DNA of 64,000 nucleotides from Bacteroides luhongzhouii (GCF_009193295.2 NZ_CP059973.1:3596001-3660000); one strand, 5' to 3'. Shown: positions 9,349 to 17,380, numbered from the stretch's first letter. Made by a program: numbers and translations. Notes: generated by a model not told the origin, from the letters alone.

Positions 9349-10659
9349 TTATTCCACAGGAATATCCTTGTTCACATTTTTGCAACCTACCAGGCCGTAG
9401 AACAGCAGGTAAGCAAGTGCGGCAATGATAACCCAGTAGCTAGGCATGAAACCAGCGATGTCAGCCACCCAACCTTGAATAACAGGCAGGATACCTCCAC
9501 CACAAACCAATACCATAAACAGACCGGAAGCAGCAGCCAAATATTTTCCTAATCCCTCTACTGCAAGGTTGAAGATACCACCCCACATGATAGAAGTACA
9601 AAGACCTACTAATACCAAATACATAGCGTTGATAGGTACTTCTGCAAAACCGAATGATAAACCTCCGGTAGCACTCTGTTGAAGTACAGGCAGGTTAACC
9701 AATGTTCCTGTAGAAGAGAAGATAGCGAGGAATACTAAAATCAAACCCAGCGCAGATGTAAACGTAAGCATCGCTTTACTGGAGATTTTAGCACCGAGTG
9801 ATGCGCCGGCCAGACGACCGATCAACATTAAGAACCAATAAGTTCCTGCCACGAAACCTGAAATCGTAGAAGCGATACCTGCTCCTCCTTTTTCTATTGG
9901 GTCTGTCAGGAATAGATTCAACGTACCCGGTACACCTACTTCAATACCTACATATACAAAGATTGCAATAGCTCCCAAGATGAAATGACGGAACTTTAAA
10001 GCACCCTTCATCAATTTACCGATAGGTTCTGTTGCAGCATTGGCATTGGGTTCGGGGATTTGTACAAACAAAAGAACGAAGAATGCGAAAGCGAACACAG
10101 CCATAGCAGTGTACATCACAGGGAATATTTGAGAAATAGTCGCTTTTTCGATAGATCCGGCGATCAGGATACCTACAAACATCGGAGTAATGGTAGCCAT
10201 TACAGAGTTGAAAGATCCACCTACCTGGATAAGCTGGTTACCTTTGTTACCTTCGCCACCCAGTTTGTTCAACATCGGGTTTACAACAGTGTTAAGCAAA
10301 CACATAGAGAAACCAGCTACGAACGCACCAATCAAATAAACGGCAAATGCCATTTCCGGGCTTGAATGACCGGATAAGAATTGGATACCTACGCCAATGA
10401 AACCGATAGCTACTGCGATAAGTGCTGTTTTCTTATAGCCTACGCGTTGTAACAGGATACCGCTCGGAATACCCATTACTGCATAAGCAATAAAGTTTCC
10501 GAAGTTTCCCAGCATACCTAATGCGTTTGATACGTCGAACTGGTTTTTCAACACGATACCCATAGGAGCAGCGAGGTTGGTAACAAATGAAATCATACCG
10601 AAAAGGAAAATCATCGTAATGATTGCAATGATTTTACCGTTCTTTTTTTCTTGTGTCAT
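9349..10659 (-). CDS. MFS sugar transporter (FucP/GluP family), probable galactose/glucose importer
   Basis: 436 residues with about 12 hydrophobic segments. Family marks of the fucose/galactose/glucose H+ symporters are seen: NFIAYAVMGIPSGILLQRVGYKKTA (loop 2-3 motif), NTVVNPMLNKLGG and the GGSFNSVMATITPMFVG segment. It lies between a cytoplasmic mutarotase and galK, so galactose import is the likely role. Specificity cannot be read directly. Confidence 0.85.
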   Translation of the reverse strand: MTQEKKNGKIIAIITMIFLFGMISFVTNLAAPMGIVLKNQFDVSNALGMLGNFGNFIAYAVMGIPSGILLQRVGYKKTALIAVAIGFIGVGIQFLSGHSSPEMAFAVYLIGAFVAGFSMCLLNTVVNPMLNKLGGEGNKGNQLIQVGGSFNSVMATITPMFVGILIAGSIEKATISQIFPVMYTAMAVFAFAFFVLLFVQIPEPNANAATEPIGKLMKGALKFRHFILGAIAIFVYVGIEVGVPGTLNLFLTDPIEKGGAGIASTISGFVAGTYWFLMLIGRLAGASLGAKISSKAMLTFTSALGLILVFLAIFSSTGTLVNLPVLQQSATGGLSFGFAEVPINAMYLVLVGLCTSIMWGGIFNLAVEGLGKYLAAASGLFMVLVCGGGILPVIQGWVADIAGFMPSYWVIIAALAYLLFYGLVGCKNVNKDIPVE

Positions 10660-10711
10660 GGTTCAAAAAAAATGTTAGTTTATAAAATTAGGTTAGTTAT
10701 TTTTGAGATTA

Positions 10712-11809
10712 TTATTCTTCCACAGTAAACTTGTAGACAGTGATCTGTTGGTATTCATCACCCGGCAGCAAAGTAGCCGATGGGAAATGCGGTTTGTTCG
10801 GAGTATCCGGGAAACACTGCGCTTCAAAGCAGATAGCGCTTCTTGCTGGGAATGTAGCTCCGTGTGCGCCTTCAAATCCGTTCAGCCAGTTGCCCGTATA
10901 GAGTTGCACGCCGGCTTCGGTAGTATACACTTCCATGATACGACCGCTTTTCGGGTCTTTGCAAGTAGCAGCCAGGTCGAGTGAGCCGTTTTCTATCTTG
11001 TTCAGTACATAGCAATGGTCGTAGCCGGCACCGAAAATCAGTTGTTGGAATTTGTCATTGATACGTTCGCCTACGGTATGCGGAGTGCGGAAATCCATCG
11101 GAGTCCCCTCTACTTTGGCAATTTCGCCCGTTGGGATAGAAACTTCATCGATAGGCGTATAGAAATCAGCGTTGATAGTAACGATGTGGTCGTTGACGGT
11201 AGGAGTAGGAGTGGAGATACCGGCGAGATTGAAGAAACCGTGGTTAGTCAGATTAACGACTGTGGCTTTGTCGGTTGTTGCGCGGTATTCGATAGTCAGT
11301 GCATTTACTTCGTTTTCCAGGCGGTAGGTCATTTCTACTTCCAGGTTGCCGGGGAATCCTTCTTCTCCATCAGCAGAAATATAGTTGAATTGCACTGTGC
11401 TCTCGTCAAGTTGTATAGCGTCCCATACACGAGCGTGGAAACCGGTAGGTCCTCCATGCAGGGAGTTAGGTCCGTTGTTGATTGTGAGTTCATGTTCTTC
11501 GCCGAACAGAGTGAATTTTCCTTTGGCGATGCGGTTGCCGTAGCGTCCGATAGTAGTGCTTAGGAAAGGTTCCGGGCTGTTGATGACGTGGTCGATGCTG
11601 TCGTGTCCGAGGATTACATTGGCATACTTACCGTTTTTGTCCGGTACCATAATAGAAAGAATGGCGCATCCGTAATTTGTTACAGCTACTTCCATTCCCT
11701 TTGCGTTTTTGAGGATAAATAAATCGGTTTTCTTATCATTTATATCCTTTTGGAAATCTTTCCGGCTGAGCCCTGATAGATTCCCTTCTGTTGGGAATGT
11801 GTTATTCAT
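10712..11809 (-). CDS. galM: Aldose 1-epimerase (mutarotase), cytoplasmic
   Basis: About 365 residues, GalM-like: IGRYGNRIAKGKF, GPNSLHGGPTGFHARVW, NLTNHGFFNLAG with the catalytic histidine, and SAICFEAQCFPDTPN. There is no signal peptide, so unlike the paralogue at 6659-7798 it should act in the cytoplasm, supplying alpha-galactose to GalK. An in-frame ATG lies 27 bases upstream (11836), but the predicted transcription start falls near 11826, so I choose the start at 11809 (MNNTFPTEGN). First gene of the galactose operon. Confidence 0.9.
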   Translation of the reverse strand: MNNTFPTEGNLSGLSRKDFQKDINDKKTDLFILKNAKGMEVAVTNYGCAILSIMVPDKNGKYANVILGHDSIDHVINSPEPFLSTTIGRYGNRIAKGKFTLFGEEHELTINNGPNSLHGGPTGFHARVWDAIQLDESTVQFNYISADGEEGFPGNLEVEMTYRLENEVNALTIEYRATTDKATVVNLTNHGFFNLAGISTPTPTVNDHIVTINADFYTPIDEVSIPTGEIAKVEGTPMDFRTPHTVGERINDKFQQLIFGAGYDHCYVLNKIENGSLDLAATCKDPKSGRIMEVYTTEAGVQLYTGNWLNGFEGAHGATFPARSAICFEAQCFPDTPNKPHFPSATLLPGDEYQQITVYKFTVEE

Positions 11810-11833
11810 GTCTGGTATTATTAAAATTTCCTG

Positions 11834-11865
11834 CAAATAAAGGGAAATTCTTTCTTTCTCACAAA
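11834..11865 (-). promoter_or_regulatory. Probable promoter of the galactose operon
   Basis: Minus-strand -33 TTTG (11862-11865), 20-base spacer, -7 TTTATTTG (11834-11841, seven of eight to TAnnTTTG). Transcription would begin near 11826, between the two candidate start codons of the mutarotase gene. Confidence 0.55.
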
Positions 11866-12000
11866 TTATTCCGACTAAATATAGTAGATGCTTTAGGAAA
11901 GTTTAGCTTTATTACTTCATCTTCTTCGGATATAAAAGCAAAAGATTATTTCTTAAATGAATTTTCATCCTCCTTTTCTTAAAAACTGAACTATTTTTTG

Positions 12001-12008
12001 TATGTTTG
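12001..12008 (+). promoter_or_regulatory. -7 promoter element upstream of manA
   Basis: TATGTTTG is an exact TAnnTTTG match 60 bases upstream of the manA start. No clear TTTG lies at the -33 position, so the promoter is only partly supported. Confidence 0.45.
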
Positions 12009-12067
12009 TTCCCGGATTGTAACAATCCGAGCGAATTTAATCTAAGTTTATAACAAGAAAAACAAAA

Positions 12068-13039
12068 ATGTATCCATTAAAATTCGAACCTATTCTGAAG
12101 CAGACGCTTTGGGGGGGCGACAAAATTATTCCGTTCAAGCATTTGAACTCAGACTTGAAAGGAGTAGGAGAAAGCTGGGAGATTTCCGGCGTTGAGGACA
12201 ATGAATCCGTAGTGGCTAATGGTCCGGATAAAGGTTTAACTTTGGCCGATATGGTAAGAAAGTATCGTGAGGAACTGGTTGGTGAAGCGAATTATGCCCG
12301 TTTCGGCAACAAATTTCCGCTGCTCATTAAGTTCATCGACGCCAAACAGGATTTGTCAATCCAGGTACACCCAACAGATGAATTGGCGAAGAAACGCCAT
12401 AATTCGATGGGAAAAACCGAGATGTGGTATGTGGTAGATGCCGACAAAGGAGCTAAGTTGCGTTCAGGATTCTCTGAACAGATTACCCCGAAAGAATATA
12501 AAGAACGCGTGTTGAACAATACGATTACCGACGTATTGCAGGAATATGAGATCCATCCGGGTGATGTGTTCTTCCTTCCTGCCGGACGTGTACACAGCAT
12601 CGGGGCAGGCTCTTTCATCGCCGAGATTCAGCAAACCTCTGATATAACTTATCGTATCTACGATTTCAACCGTAAAGATGCGAATGGTAAAACCCGCGAA
12701 CTTCACACCGATTTAGCCCGTGAAGCCATCAACTACGAAGTGTTGGATGACTATCGCACTAAATACGAACCGCTGAAGGACGAACCGGTAGAACTGGTTG
12801 CCTGCACCTACTTCACGACTTCTCTGTATGACATGACTGAAGAAATCAGTTGCGACTATTCAGAACTCGATTCATTCGTGATCTTTATCTGTATGGAAGG
12901 ATCCTGCAAGATGAGAGACAATGAAGGTAATGAACTGACTGTTAGTGCAGGAGAATCTATCTTGTTGCCTGCTACCACGCAAGATGTCACTATCACTCCC
13001 GAAGGAGGAAATGTGAAATTGCTGGAAACATACGTATAG
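12068..13039 (+). CDS. manA: Mannose-6-phosphate isomerase, class I
   Basis: A 323-residue cupin enzyme interconverting mannose-6-phosphate and fructose-6-phosphate. It begins MYPLKFEPILKQTLWGGDKI and carries the zinc-binding QVHPTDELAKKR (about residues 98-109) and KTEMWYV, plus PAGRVHSIGAG near 175. It could supply mannose-derived precursors to the capsule genes downstream, but it has its own promoter and a strong terminator. The G7 run at 12111-12117 encodes the conserved Trp-Gly-Gly and is not remarkable. Confidence 0.95.
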   Translation: MYPLKFEPILKQTLWGGDKIIPFKHLNSDLKGVGESWEISGVEDNESVVANGPDKGLTLADMVRKYREELVGEANYARFGNKFPLLIKFIDAKQDLSIQVHPTDELAKKRHNSMGKTEMWYVVDADKGAKLRSGFSEQITPKEYKERVLNNTITDVLQEYEIHPGDVFFLPAGRVHSIGAGSFIAEIQQTSDITYRIYDFNRKDANGKTRELHTDLAREAINYEVLDDYRTKYEPLKDEPVELVACTYFTTSLYDMTEEISCDYSELDSFVIFICMEGSCKMRDNEGNELTVSAGESILLPATTQDVTITPEGGNVKLLETYV

Positions 13040-13063
13040 TGGTATCCCGCATATCGTTTAAGT

Positions 13064-13111
13064 CATCCGGCTTTGATCCATTGTAAGGATGGGCAAAGCC
13101 GGATGTTTTTT
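13064..13111 (+). terminator. Strong intrinsic terminator after manA
   Basis: A perfect 12-bp stem CATCCGGCTTTG / CAAAGCCGGATG (13064-13075 with 13094-13105) followed by six Ts. It insulates manA from the recombinase gene. Confidence 0.9.
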
Positions 13112-13175
13112 ATAGAATGATTCGTTCTTTTGCCGTTTGCCAAATGGCATAATATATAAAATAACTAATGATGTA

Positions 13176-14141
13176 ATGAGAAACAAAAAAGGATTTAGCC
13201 GGTGTGCGGAATTCTACATCGGCCGTTTACGAAAGGAGGGACGCCATTCTACGGCGCATGTCTACAAGAATGCTCTCTTTTCTTTCGGTAAGTTTTGTGG
13301 CACGTTCAATGTGTCGTTCAGACAAATCACCCGTGAGAGTTTACGGCGTTATAGTCAGTATCTTTACGAGTGTGGCTTGAAGCCCAACACGATTTCTACG
13401 TATATGCGTATGCTTCGTAGTATCTACAATCGGGGAGTGGAGGCGGGTGGCGCGCCTTATGTGCCACGATTATTTCATGATGTTTATACCGGGGTGGATG
13501 TTCGTCAGAAAAAGGCTTTGCCTGCTGTCGAATTGCATAAGCTTTTGTATGAAGATCCCAAGTCGGAGCGTTTACGCCGTACGCAGGCTATTGCTGCCCT
13601 GATGTTCCAGTTTTGTGGAATGTCATTTGCCGATTTAGCCCATCTGGAGAAGTCGGCCTTGAATCAGAATGTGTTGCGATACAATCGTATTAAAACCAAA
13701 ACTCCGATGAGCGTGGAAGTACTTGATACTGCAAAGGAAATGATTAATCAGCTCCGTAACAGGGGAGATTCTCATCCCGATTGTCCGGATTATCTGTTTG
13801 ACATTCTTAGCGGCGATCGGAAACGTCAGGATGAAAGAGGTTACCGGGAGTATCAGTCAGCTCTCCGCCGATTCAACAATCGTTTGAAAGATTTGGCAAG
13901 AGCCTTACGTCTGCAATCTCCTGTCACTTCCTACACGCTTCGCCATTCCTGGGCAACGACAGCGAAGTATCGGGGAGTACCAATTGAAATGATTAGTGAA
14001 TCATTGGGCCATAAATCTATTAAAACCACACAAATCTATTTAAAAGGCTTTGGGCTTAAAGAACGTACGGAGGTAAATAAAGGGAATTTATCTTACGTTA
14101 GAAACTGCTGTGTAGGCAGGGATAAGAGTGTAAAGTTCTGA
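13176..14141 (+). CDS. Tyrosine recombinase, probable capsule promoter invertase (Tsr type)
   Basis: About 321 residues from the ATG at 13176 (MRNKKGFSRC). An N-terminal SAM-like DNA-binding region is followed by a tyrosine recombinase domain. The beta-hairpin lysine (RIKTKTPMSVEV), box II Arg (YTLRHSWAT), SLGHKSIKTT with its His, and the Tyr in TQIYLKGF are visible. The first catalytic arginine, normally in a [Y/F]xRGMSFxD segment, is replaced: it reads FQFCGMSFADL, encoded TGT where CGT would give Arg. It ends 22 bases before an inverted repeat, so its natural substrate is probably that invertible promoter, as for Bacteroides capsule-linked Tsr recombinases. Whether the Cys variant is active is unknown. 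Confidence 0.85.
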   Translation: MRNKKGFSRCAEFYIGRLRKEGRHSTAHVYKNALFSFGKFCGTFNVSFRQITRESLRRYSQYLYECGLKPNTISTYMRMLRSIYNRGVEAGGAPYVPRLFHDVYTGVDVRQKKALPAVELHKLLYEDPKSERLRRTQAIAALMFQFCGMSFADLAHLEKSALNQNVLRYNRIKTKTPMSVEVLDTAKEMINQLRNRGDSHPDCPDYLFDILSGDRKRQDERGYREYQSALRRFNNRLKDLARALRLQSPVTSYTLRHSWATTAKYRGVPIEMISESLGHKSIKTTQIYLKGFGLKERTEVNKGNLSYVRNCCVGRDKSVKF

Positions 14142-14163
14142 TAATCAGAACTGGTGTATGTGT

Positions 14164-14183
14164 GTTACTTCTTAGGTAACGGA
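14164..14183 (+). repeat. Left inverted repeat of the switch (IRL)
   Basis: GTTACTTCTTAGGTAACGGA, the exact reverse complement of 14434-14453. It contains its own small palindrome GTTAC-N7-GTAAC, as expected of paired recombinase-binding half sites. Confidence 0.92.
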
Positions 14184-14197
14184 ACTTAAATTTGACG

Positions 14198-14230
14198 CAA
14201 AGATAGACAAAAACATAGATAGTAAGCAAA
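14198..14230 (-). promoter_or_regulatory. Capsule promoter, currently facing away from upxY
   Basis: Minus strand: -33 TTTG (14227-14230), 21-base spacer, -7 TATCTTTG (14198-14205), an exact TAnnTTTG. No comparable match exists on the plus strand of the segment. Confidence 0.75.
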
Positions 14231-14433
14231 TATTCTTCCATTTTTTTTCATTTTATCTAAAATATAGGGAAAAAACTATCTGAACATGAAATAACTTTAT
14301 TTTCATGCTCTATACTTTTTATTGCCTAATCTCCGGATTTTTCCTGTTGAGTATTAGGCAGTTTCCTTCTTACGCCCTATTTCTATATGTGATTTCCATT
14401 TTTTATTGAGATGTGTGCCTTGTGTATGTATTG

Positions 14434-14453
14434 TCCGTTACCTAAGAAGTAAC
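14434..14453 (-). repeat. Right inverted repeat of the switch (IRR)
   Basis: TCCGTTACCTAAGAAGTAAC, the exact reverse complement of the copy at 14164-14183. It lies 24 bases upstream of the upxY start. Confidence 0.92.
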
Positions 14454-14477
14454 GGAATAACATGGGGTAAAAAAAAC

Positions 14478-15056
14478 ATGATTTTAACAAAACCAAAATC
14501 ACTTAGTGCTGGGCCTAGCGATGGGACAGGGGAAGGCGTAGCACACTCTAAACGCTGGTATGTTGCTCTGGTTCGAATGCACCACGAGAAGAAGGTAGCC
14601 GAACGTTTAGACAAAATGGGGATCGAGAATTTCGTTCCTGTCCAACAAGAAATTCATCAGTGGAGTGACCGTCGTAAGATGGTGGAGTCTGTCCTTCTTC
14701 CAATGATGGTGTTTGTTCACGTTAATCCGAAAGAACGCAAAGAAGTTCTGGGTTTTTCTACAGTCAGCCGTTATATGGTGATGCGAGGTGAGAGTTCTCC
14801 AGCGGTAATTCCAGATGAGCAGATGGCTCGTTTTCGTTTCATGCTCGACTATTCAGAGGAAGCTATTTGTATGAACAGCTCCCCTTTGGCACGTGGTGAG
14901 AAGGTTCGTGTTGTGAAAGGACCTCTGACCGGGCTGGTTGGTGAACTGGTCAATGTAGATGGTAAAAGCAAGATTGCCGTCCGGTTGAATATGCTGGGAT
15001 GCGCTTGCGTTAATATGCCTATTGGTTATGTCGAGGCTATCTGCGAGAAAAACTAG
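14478..15056 (+). CDS. upxY: UpxY-family transcription antiterminator (NusG paralogue)
   Basis: 192 residues from the ATG at 14478 (MILTKPKSLSAG). A longer frame beginning at a TTG at 14406 would start inside the invertible segment and is unlikely. An N-terminal NGN domain (KRWYVALVRMHHEKKVAERL, about residues 25-45, then LLPMMVFVHV) is followed by a C-terminal KOW-like part (RGEKVRVVKGPLTGLVGELV). UpxY proteins bind RNA polymerase early in their own capsule operon and stop premature termination. That would matter here because the transcript must cross a 4.6-kb module. I found no upxZ next to it. Confidence 0.92.
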   Translation: MILTKPKSLSAGPSDGTGEGVAHSKRWYVALVRMHHEKKVAERLDKMGIENFVPVQQEIHQWSDRRKMVESVLLPMMVFVHVNPKERKEVLGFSTVSRYMVMRGESSPAVIPDEQMARFRFMLDYSEEAICMNSSPLARGEKVRVVKGPLTGLVGELVNVDGKSKIAVRLNMLGCACVNMPIGYVEAICEKN

Positions 15057-15085
15057 TACTCGTTCATCATTTATCCACAATTTAC

Positions 15086-15835
15086 ATGAATATGAAGTTT
15101 TCTTGTGCTTTTGCACTGATATTCTCTTTCTTCTTCTTTTCGGCTTGTCAATCCTATAAGAAAGTACCTTATTTGCAGGATGCGGAGATTTTGAAACAGG
15201 CGAATACGCAAGTAGCCCCTGTTCAGGACGCCAGGTTGATACCGGGAGATGAGGTTTCCATTCTTGTTTCTACTTCCGATCCGGTTGTTTCGCAGCCATT
15301 CAATGCGCAAGGCAGTACCTTTCTGTTGGATGACCAGGGAAATATCAATTATCCGGTTTTGGGTAAACTTCCTTTAAACGGATTAACGAGCCGCGAAGCT
15401 GAAAACCTGATAACGGAGAGACTGAAATCTTACGTGAAAGAAAGACCTACGGTAGTAGTCCGTATGTCTGGCTTTAAAGTTTCGGTTTTGGGAGAAGTGG
15501 CGTCTCCGGGTGTTTATCCGGTGGTGAATGAGCAGATCAATGTACTCGAAGCCCTTGCCATGGCAGGAGATCTGACCATTTATGGTGTTCGTGATAATGT
15601 GAAACTAATCCGCGAAGACAAGAACGGGCATAAACAGTTTGTTACACTCAATCTGAACGACGCGGATTTGTTATTATCTCCTTACTATCAGTTGCAACAG
15701 AATGACATCCTGTATGTCACTCCCAATAAAACCAAAGCACAGAGCGCGGACATCGGCACAAGTACTACGATGTGGGTTTCGGGATTTTCTATCTTAGTGT
15801 CTATTGCCAGTCTGCTGGTCAATATACTTAGATGA
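15086..15835 (+). CDS. Wza-like outer-membrane polysaccharide export lipoprotein (first copy)
   Basis: 249 residues. Lipoprotein signal MNMKFSCAFALIFSFFFFSAC with the mature protein starting CQSYKKVPYLQD. It carries a Poly_export domain (IPGDEVSILVSTSDP, about 50-64) and a SLBB domain (VSVLGEVASPGVYPV, about 130-144), and ends in a C-terminal hydrophobic helix. It would form the outer-membrane exit for capsule. A clear paralogue lies at 21978-22784, sharing CQSYKKVPYLQD, LEALAMAGDLTIYG and SPYYQLQQND. Between them sits a mostly reversed foreign module, so this copy is cut off from wcaJ and wzc. Confidence 0.9.
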   Translation: MNMKFSCAFALIFSFFFFSACQSYKKVPYLQDAEILKQANTQVAPVQDARLIPGDEVSILVSTSDPVVSQPFNAQGSTFLLDDQGNINYPVLGKLPLNGLTSREAENLITERLKSYVKERPTVVVRMSGFKVSVLGEVASPGVYPVVNEQINVLEALAMAGDLTIYGVRDNVKLIREDKNGHKQFVTLNLNDADLLLSPYYQLQQNDILYVTPNKTKAQSADIGTSTTMWVSGFSILVSIASLLVNILR

Positions 15836-15838
15836 TCC

Positions 15839-16252
15839 TTACAACTCTCCATATTCTTTGATACAGTTAAAACACGGACATTCCTTCATCGGATTTAAAT
15901 CATGATGGCCTACAATCAATGCTTTGGGGAATCTTTTTCTCAATTCGCGGAGCAAAGCGAGCAAAGAACCTCGTTGCGCCAATGTACGTGTGTCTTGGGG
16001 ACGTCCGGCAATATCCAGCCCTCCTTCGTAACAAATACCTATCGAATGGGTGTTATGGTTACGGCAGTGTGCCCCGACCTTTTCCAGAGGACGGCCTTGG
16101 CAAATTTCTCCATTGCGGGTGATGTAGAAATGGTAACCGATGTCACGGAATCCACGGTGTTGGATATGATCTTGTCGGCAAGCCTCTGCCGAAAGGAATT
16201 TTCCTTCCGGCGTGGCACTGCAATGAATGATAATCAGCGTGATGGTGCGCAT
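15839..16252 (-). CDS. N-acetylmuramoyl-L-alanine amidase, T7-lysozyme type
   Basis: 137 residues, an Amidase_2 domain and little more. Zinc and catalytic positions of T7 lysozyme are visible: first His in LIIIHCSAT, Tyr/His in GYHFYITRNG, then GAHCRNHNTHSIGICYEGG, and GHHDLNPMKECPCF with the His, Lys and Cys. No signal peptide, so release would need a holin-like route or cell lysis. It follows the smalltalk small protein by 4 bases and ends 3 bases from the convergent wza. Such amidases recur in Bacteroidales beside HU-like and DUF4248 genes. Their role is not established. Confidence 0.9.
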   Translation of the reverse strand: MRTITLIIIHCSATPEGKFLSAEACRQDHIQHRGFRDIGYHFYITRNGEICQGRPLEKVGAHCRNHNTHSIGICYEGGLDIAGRPQDTRTLAQRGSLLALLRELRKRFPKALIVGHHDLNPMKECPCFNCIKEYGEL

Positions 16253-16256
16253 GGAG

Positions 16257-16364
16257 CTACATACAACTTTGTACTCCGATCAAGCCTCCGATAGCGGTGG
16301 CAACGGTGATAATCACTTTGATAATGAAGCTCCATACGGAGCGGGGAGAAGATGAATTACTCAT
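16257..16364 (-). CDS. Smalltalk-family small membrane protein
   Basis: A 35-residue product with a Ser-rich start MSNSSSPRSVWSF, one hydrophobic segment (IIKVIITVATAIGGLIGV) and a terminal QSCM. It matches what I recall of the Bacteroides smalltalk family, very short proteins found just upstream of this kind of amidase. Function is unknown. A single membrane helix before an amidase without signal peptide suggests a holin-like or membrane-tethering role, which is inference. Confidence 0.75.
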   Translation of the reverse strand: MSNSSSPRSVWSFIIKVIITVATAIGGLIGVQSCM

Positions 16365-16407
16365 GACATTGTTTTTTTAAAGATTAAAAATTGGATTTAG
16401 ATAAGAT

Positions 16408-16432
16408 AAGTCCTTCACTAAATGAAGGACTT
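16408..16432 (-). terminator. Hairpin between HU-like gene and smalltalk gene
   Basis: A perfect 10-bp stem AAGTCCTTCA / TGAAGGACTT with a 5-base loop lies 21 bases downstream of the HU-like gene. The minus strand has no immediate T run after it (TTTTT comes about 17 bases later), so it may be a weak terminator or a processing site that lowers smalltalk-amidase expression. Confidence 0.5.
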
Positions 16433-16453
16433 ACAGAAGATAAGAAACTAGGA

Positions 16454-16942
16454 TTAGGCAGCCGGGTCAGGTGCTTCACCGCTTCCGCCTGGATTCGGAT
16501 CAGGAGTATTGCCTGAATCGGAATCTCCACCAGGGGTAGTTGGTTTCTGATACTCCGCTTGCTGCTTCAGTTGACTGTCGAGTTTCAGGTTGGTAGTCGA
16601 CAAATTACCGGTGGCACGAGCTTTCAGGCGCATACCTGTGATGTTTTTCTCTAACGAAAAATCTTCCAGTGTTTCAGCCGCCTTACTTCGGATGCCTACC
16701 CCAAAGATGGCAAGGTCGTCGATTTTCACGCATTTGCCGTCGAGCAGCAATTCTTTGATGCAGTCTACCATGTCAGAAAGTACACCTTTGATGACACCAC
16801 CGGAATACGGTGAATTGTGTTTCGACATGTGTTCGGCAAGCTTGGCCAAATCAAACGTCTCGTCGCTTACCGCACGGGCGAACCACTTGCCTGCATTCAG
16901 GCCTTTCTGCTGTTGGTTTTGATAAATTTTGTAACGAATCAT
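16454..16942 (-). CDS. HU-like DNA-binding protein (HU-HIG type)
   Basis: 162 residues from MIRYKIYQNQQQKG at 16942. The frame stays open upstream to 17065, but the predicted promoter at 17003-17036 rules that out. The fold-typical KLAEHMSKHNSPYSGGVIKGVLSDMVDCIKELLLDGKCVKIDDLAIFG pattern (helices then beta-arm) matches Bacteroidales HU-like proteins, which have an added N-terminal strand. The C-terminus is a disordered Pro/Gly/Asp tail. Such proteins bind or bend DNA. It is the first gene of the minus-strand group HU, smalltalk, amidase. Confidence 0.85.
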   Translation of the reverse strand: MIRYKIYQNQQQKGLNAGKWFARAVSDETFDLAKLAEHMSKHNSPYSGGVIKGVLSDMVDCIKELLLDGKCVKIDDLAIFGVGIRSKAAETLEDFSLEKNITGMRLKARATGNLSTTNLKLDSQLKQQAEYQKPTTPGGDSDSGNTPDPNPGGSGEAPDPAA

Positions 16943-17002
16943 AAAATAATAAATTAAAGGGTTAAACATATTGTCCGGGGATTCTTTTCCCTTCCGACAA
17001 TA

Positions 17003-17036
17003 CAAAGATACTACCCTGAAACATCGATAAATCAAT
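17003..17036 (-). promoter_or_regulatory. Promoter of the HU-like gene
   Basis: Minus-strand -7 TATCTTTG (17003-17010, exact) with a TTG-containing -33 region (ATTG at 17033-17036, 22-base spacer). The leader to 16942 would be about 54 bases. The -7 box is identical to that of the invertible capsule promoter. Confidence 0.5.
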
Positions 17037-17103
17037 TGTTTGCGATTGCGCACGATTGTTGTCAATTATATGTCGTAATGGTCGTTTATTCAATGGAAAA
17101 GCG

Positions 17104-17134
17104 TTGGTTATGTGGTACTATTTTGTTATTTTTG
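17104..17134 (+). promoter_or_regulatory. Promoter of the DUF4248 gene
   Basis: -33 TTGG at 17104-17107, 19-base spacer, -7 TATTTTTG at 17127-17134 (exact TAnnTTTG). Transcription would start near 17141 and the gene begins at 17162. It is divergent from the HU-like promoter. Confidence 0.55.
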
Positions 17135-17161
17135 TAACTGTAAATCAAAATTTTATCCATT

Positions 17162-17380
17162 ATGACCGAATTCAAAATACGTGCCTATGGGCGCATGGAA
17201 CTGGCGCAACTTTATTCTCCGACACTTACCGACATTGCTGCTTATCGAAAAATGAAGAAATGGATCTCTTTATGTCCCGGACTTCTGCAACGTCTGTACG
17301 ACTTAGGGTACGAATCAAAGCGTCGCTCATTCACACCGTTGGAGGTGAGAGTGATTGTGGACGCCTTGGGAGAACCTTGA
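17162..17380 (+). CDS. DUF4248-family small protein
   Basis: 72 residues (MTEFKIRAYGRMELAQLYSP at the start, then a KKWISLCPGLLQRLYDLGY segment and RSFTPLEVRVIVDALGEP). This fits the DUF4248 family of Bacteroidales, which is regularly found divergent from an HU-like gene as here. The composition suggests a compact helical protein, perhaps a DNA-binding regulator. The function is unknown. Confidence 0.8.
   Translation: MTEFKIRAYGRMELAQLYSPTLTDIAAYRKMKKWISLCPGLLQRLYDLGYESKRRSFTPLEVRVIVDALGEP

Larger units (their letters stand above)
14164..14453. promoter_or_regulatory. Invertible promoter segment of the capsule locus (OFF orientation)
   Basis: A 290-bp segment bounded by perfect 20-bp inverted repeats lies between the recombinase and upxY. 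It contains no gene. The only full promoter inside (14198-14230) faces left, toward the recombinase 3' end. Inversion would move its -7 box to about 14412-14419 and start transcription roughly 50 bases before upxY. The 336-base gap 14142-14477 is therefore a DNA switch. Confidence 0.88.

Noticed and set aside
12111..12117. G7 run in manA as a slippage site
   Set aside because: It encodes the conserved Trp-Gly-Gly of mannose-6-phosphate isomerase in a housekeeping-type gene, so codon need explains it.
13176..14141. Recombinase as the integrase of a mobile island with att sites
   Set aside because: No tRNA gene or direct repeats are seen nearby, and an invertible promoter with perfect inverted repeats lies 22 bases downstream, which explains the gene better.
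16408..16432. Hairpin as a full intrinsic terminator
   Set aside because: There is no T run directly after the stem on the minus strand. Listed only as a possible weak terminator or processing site.
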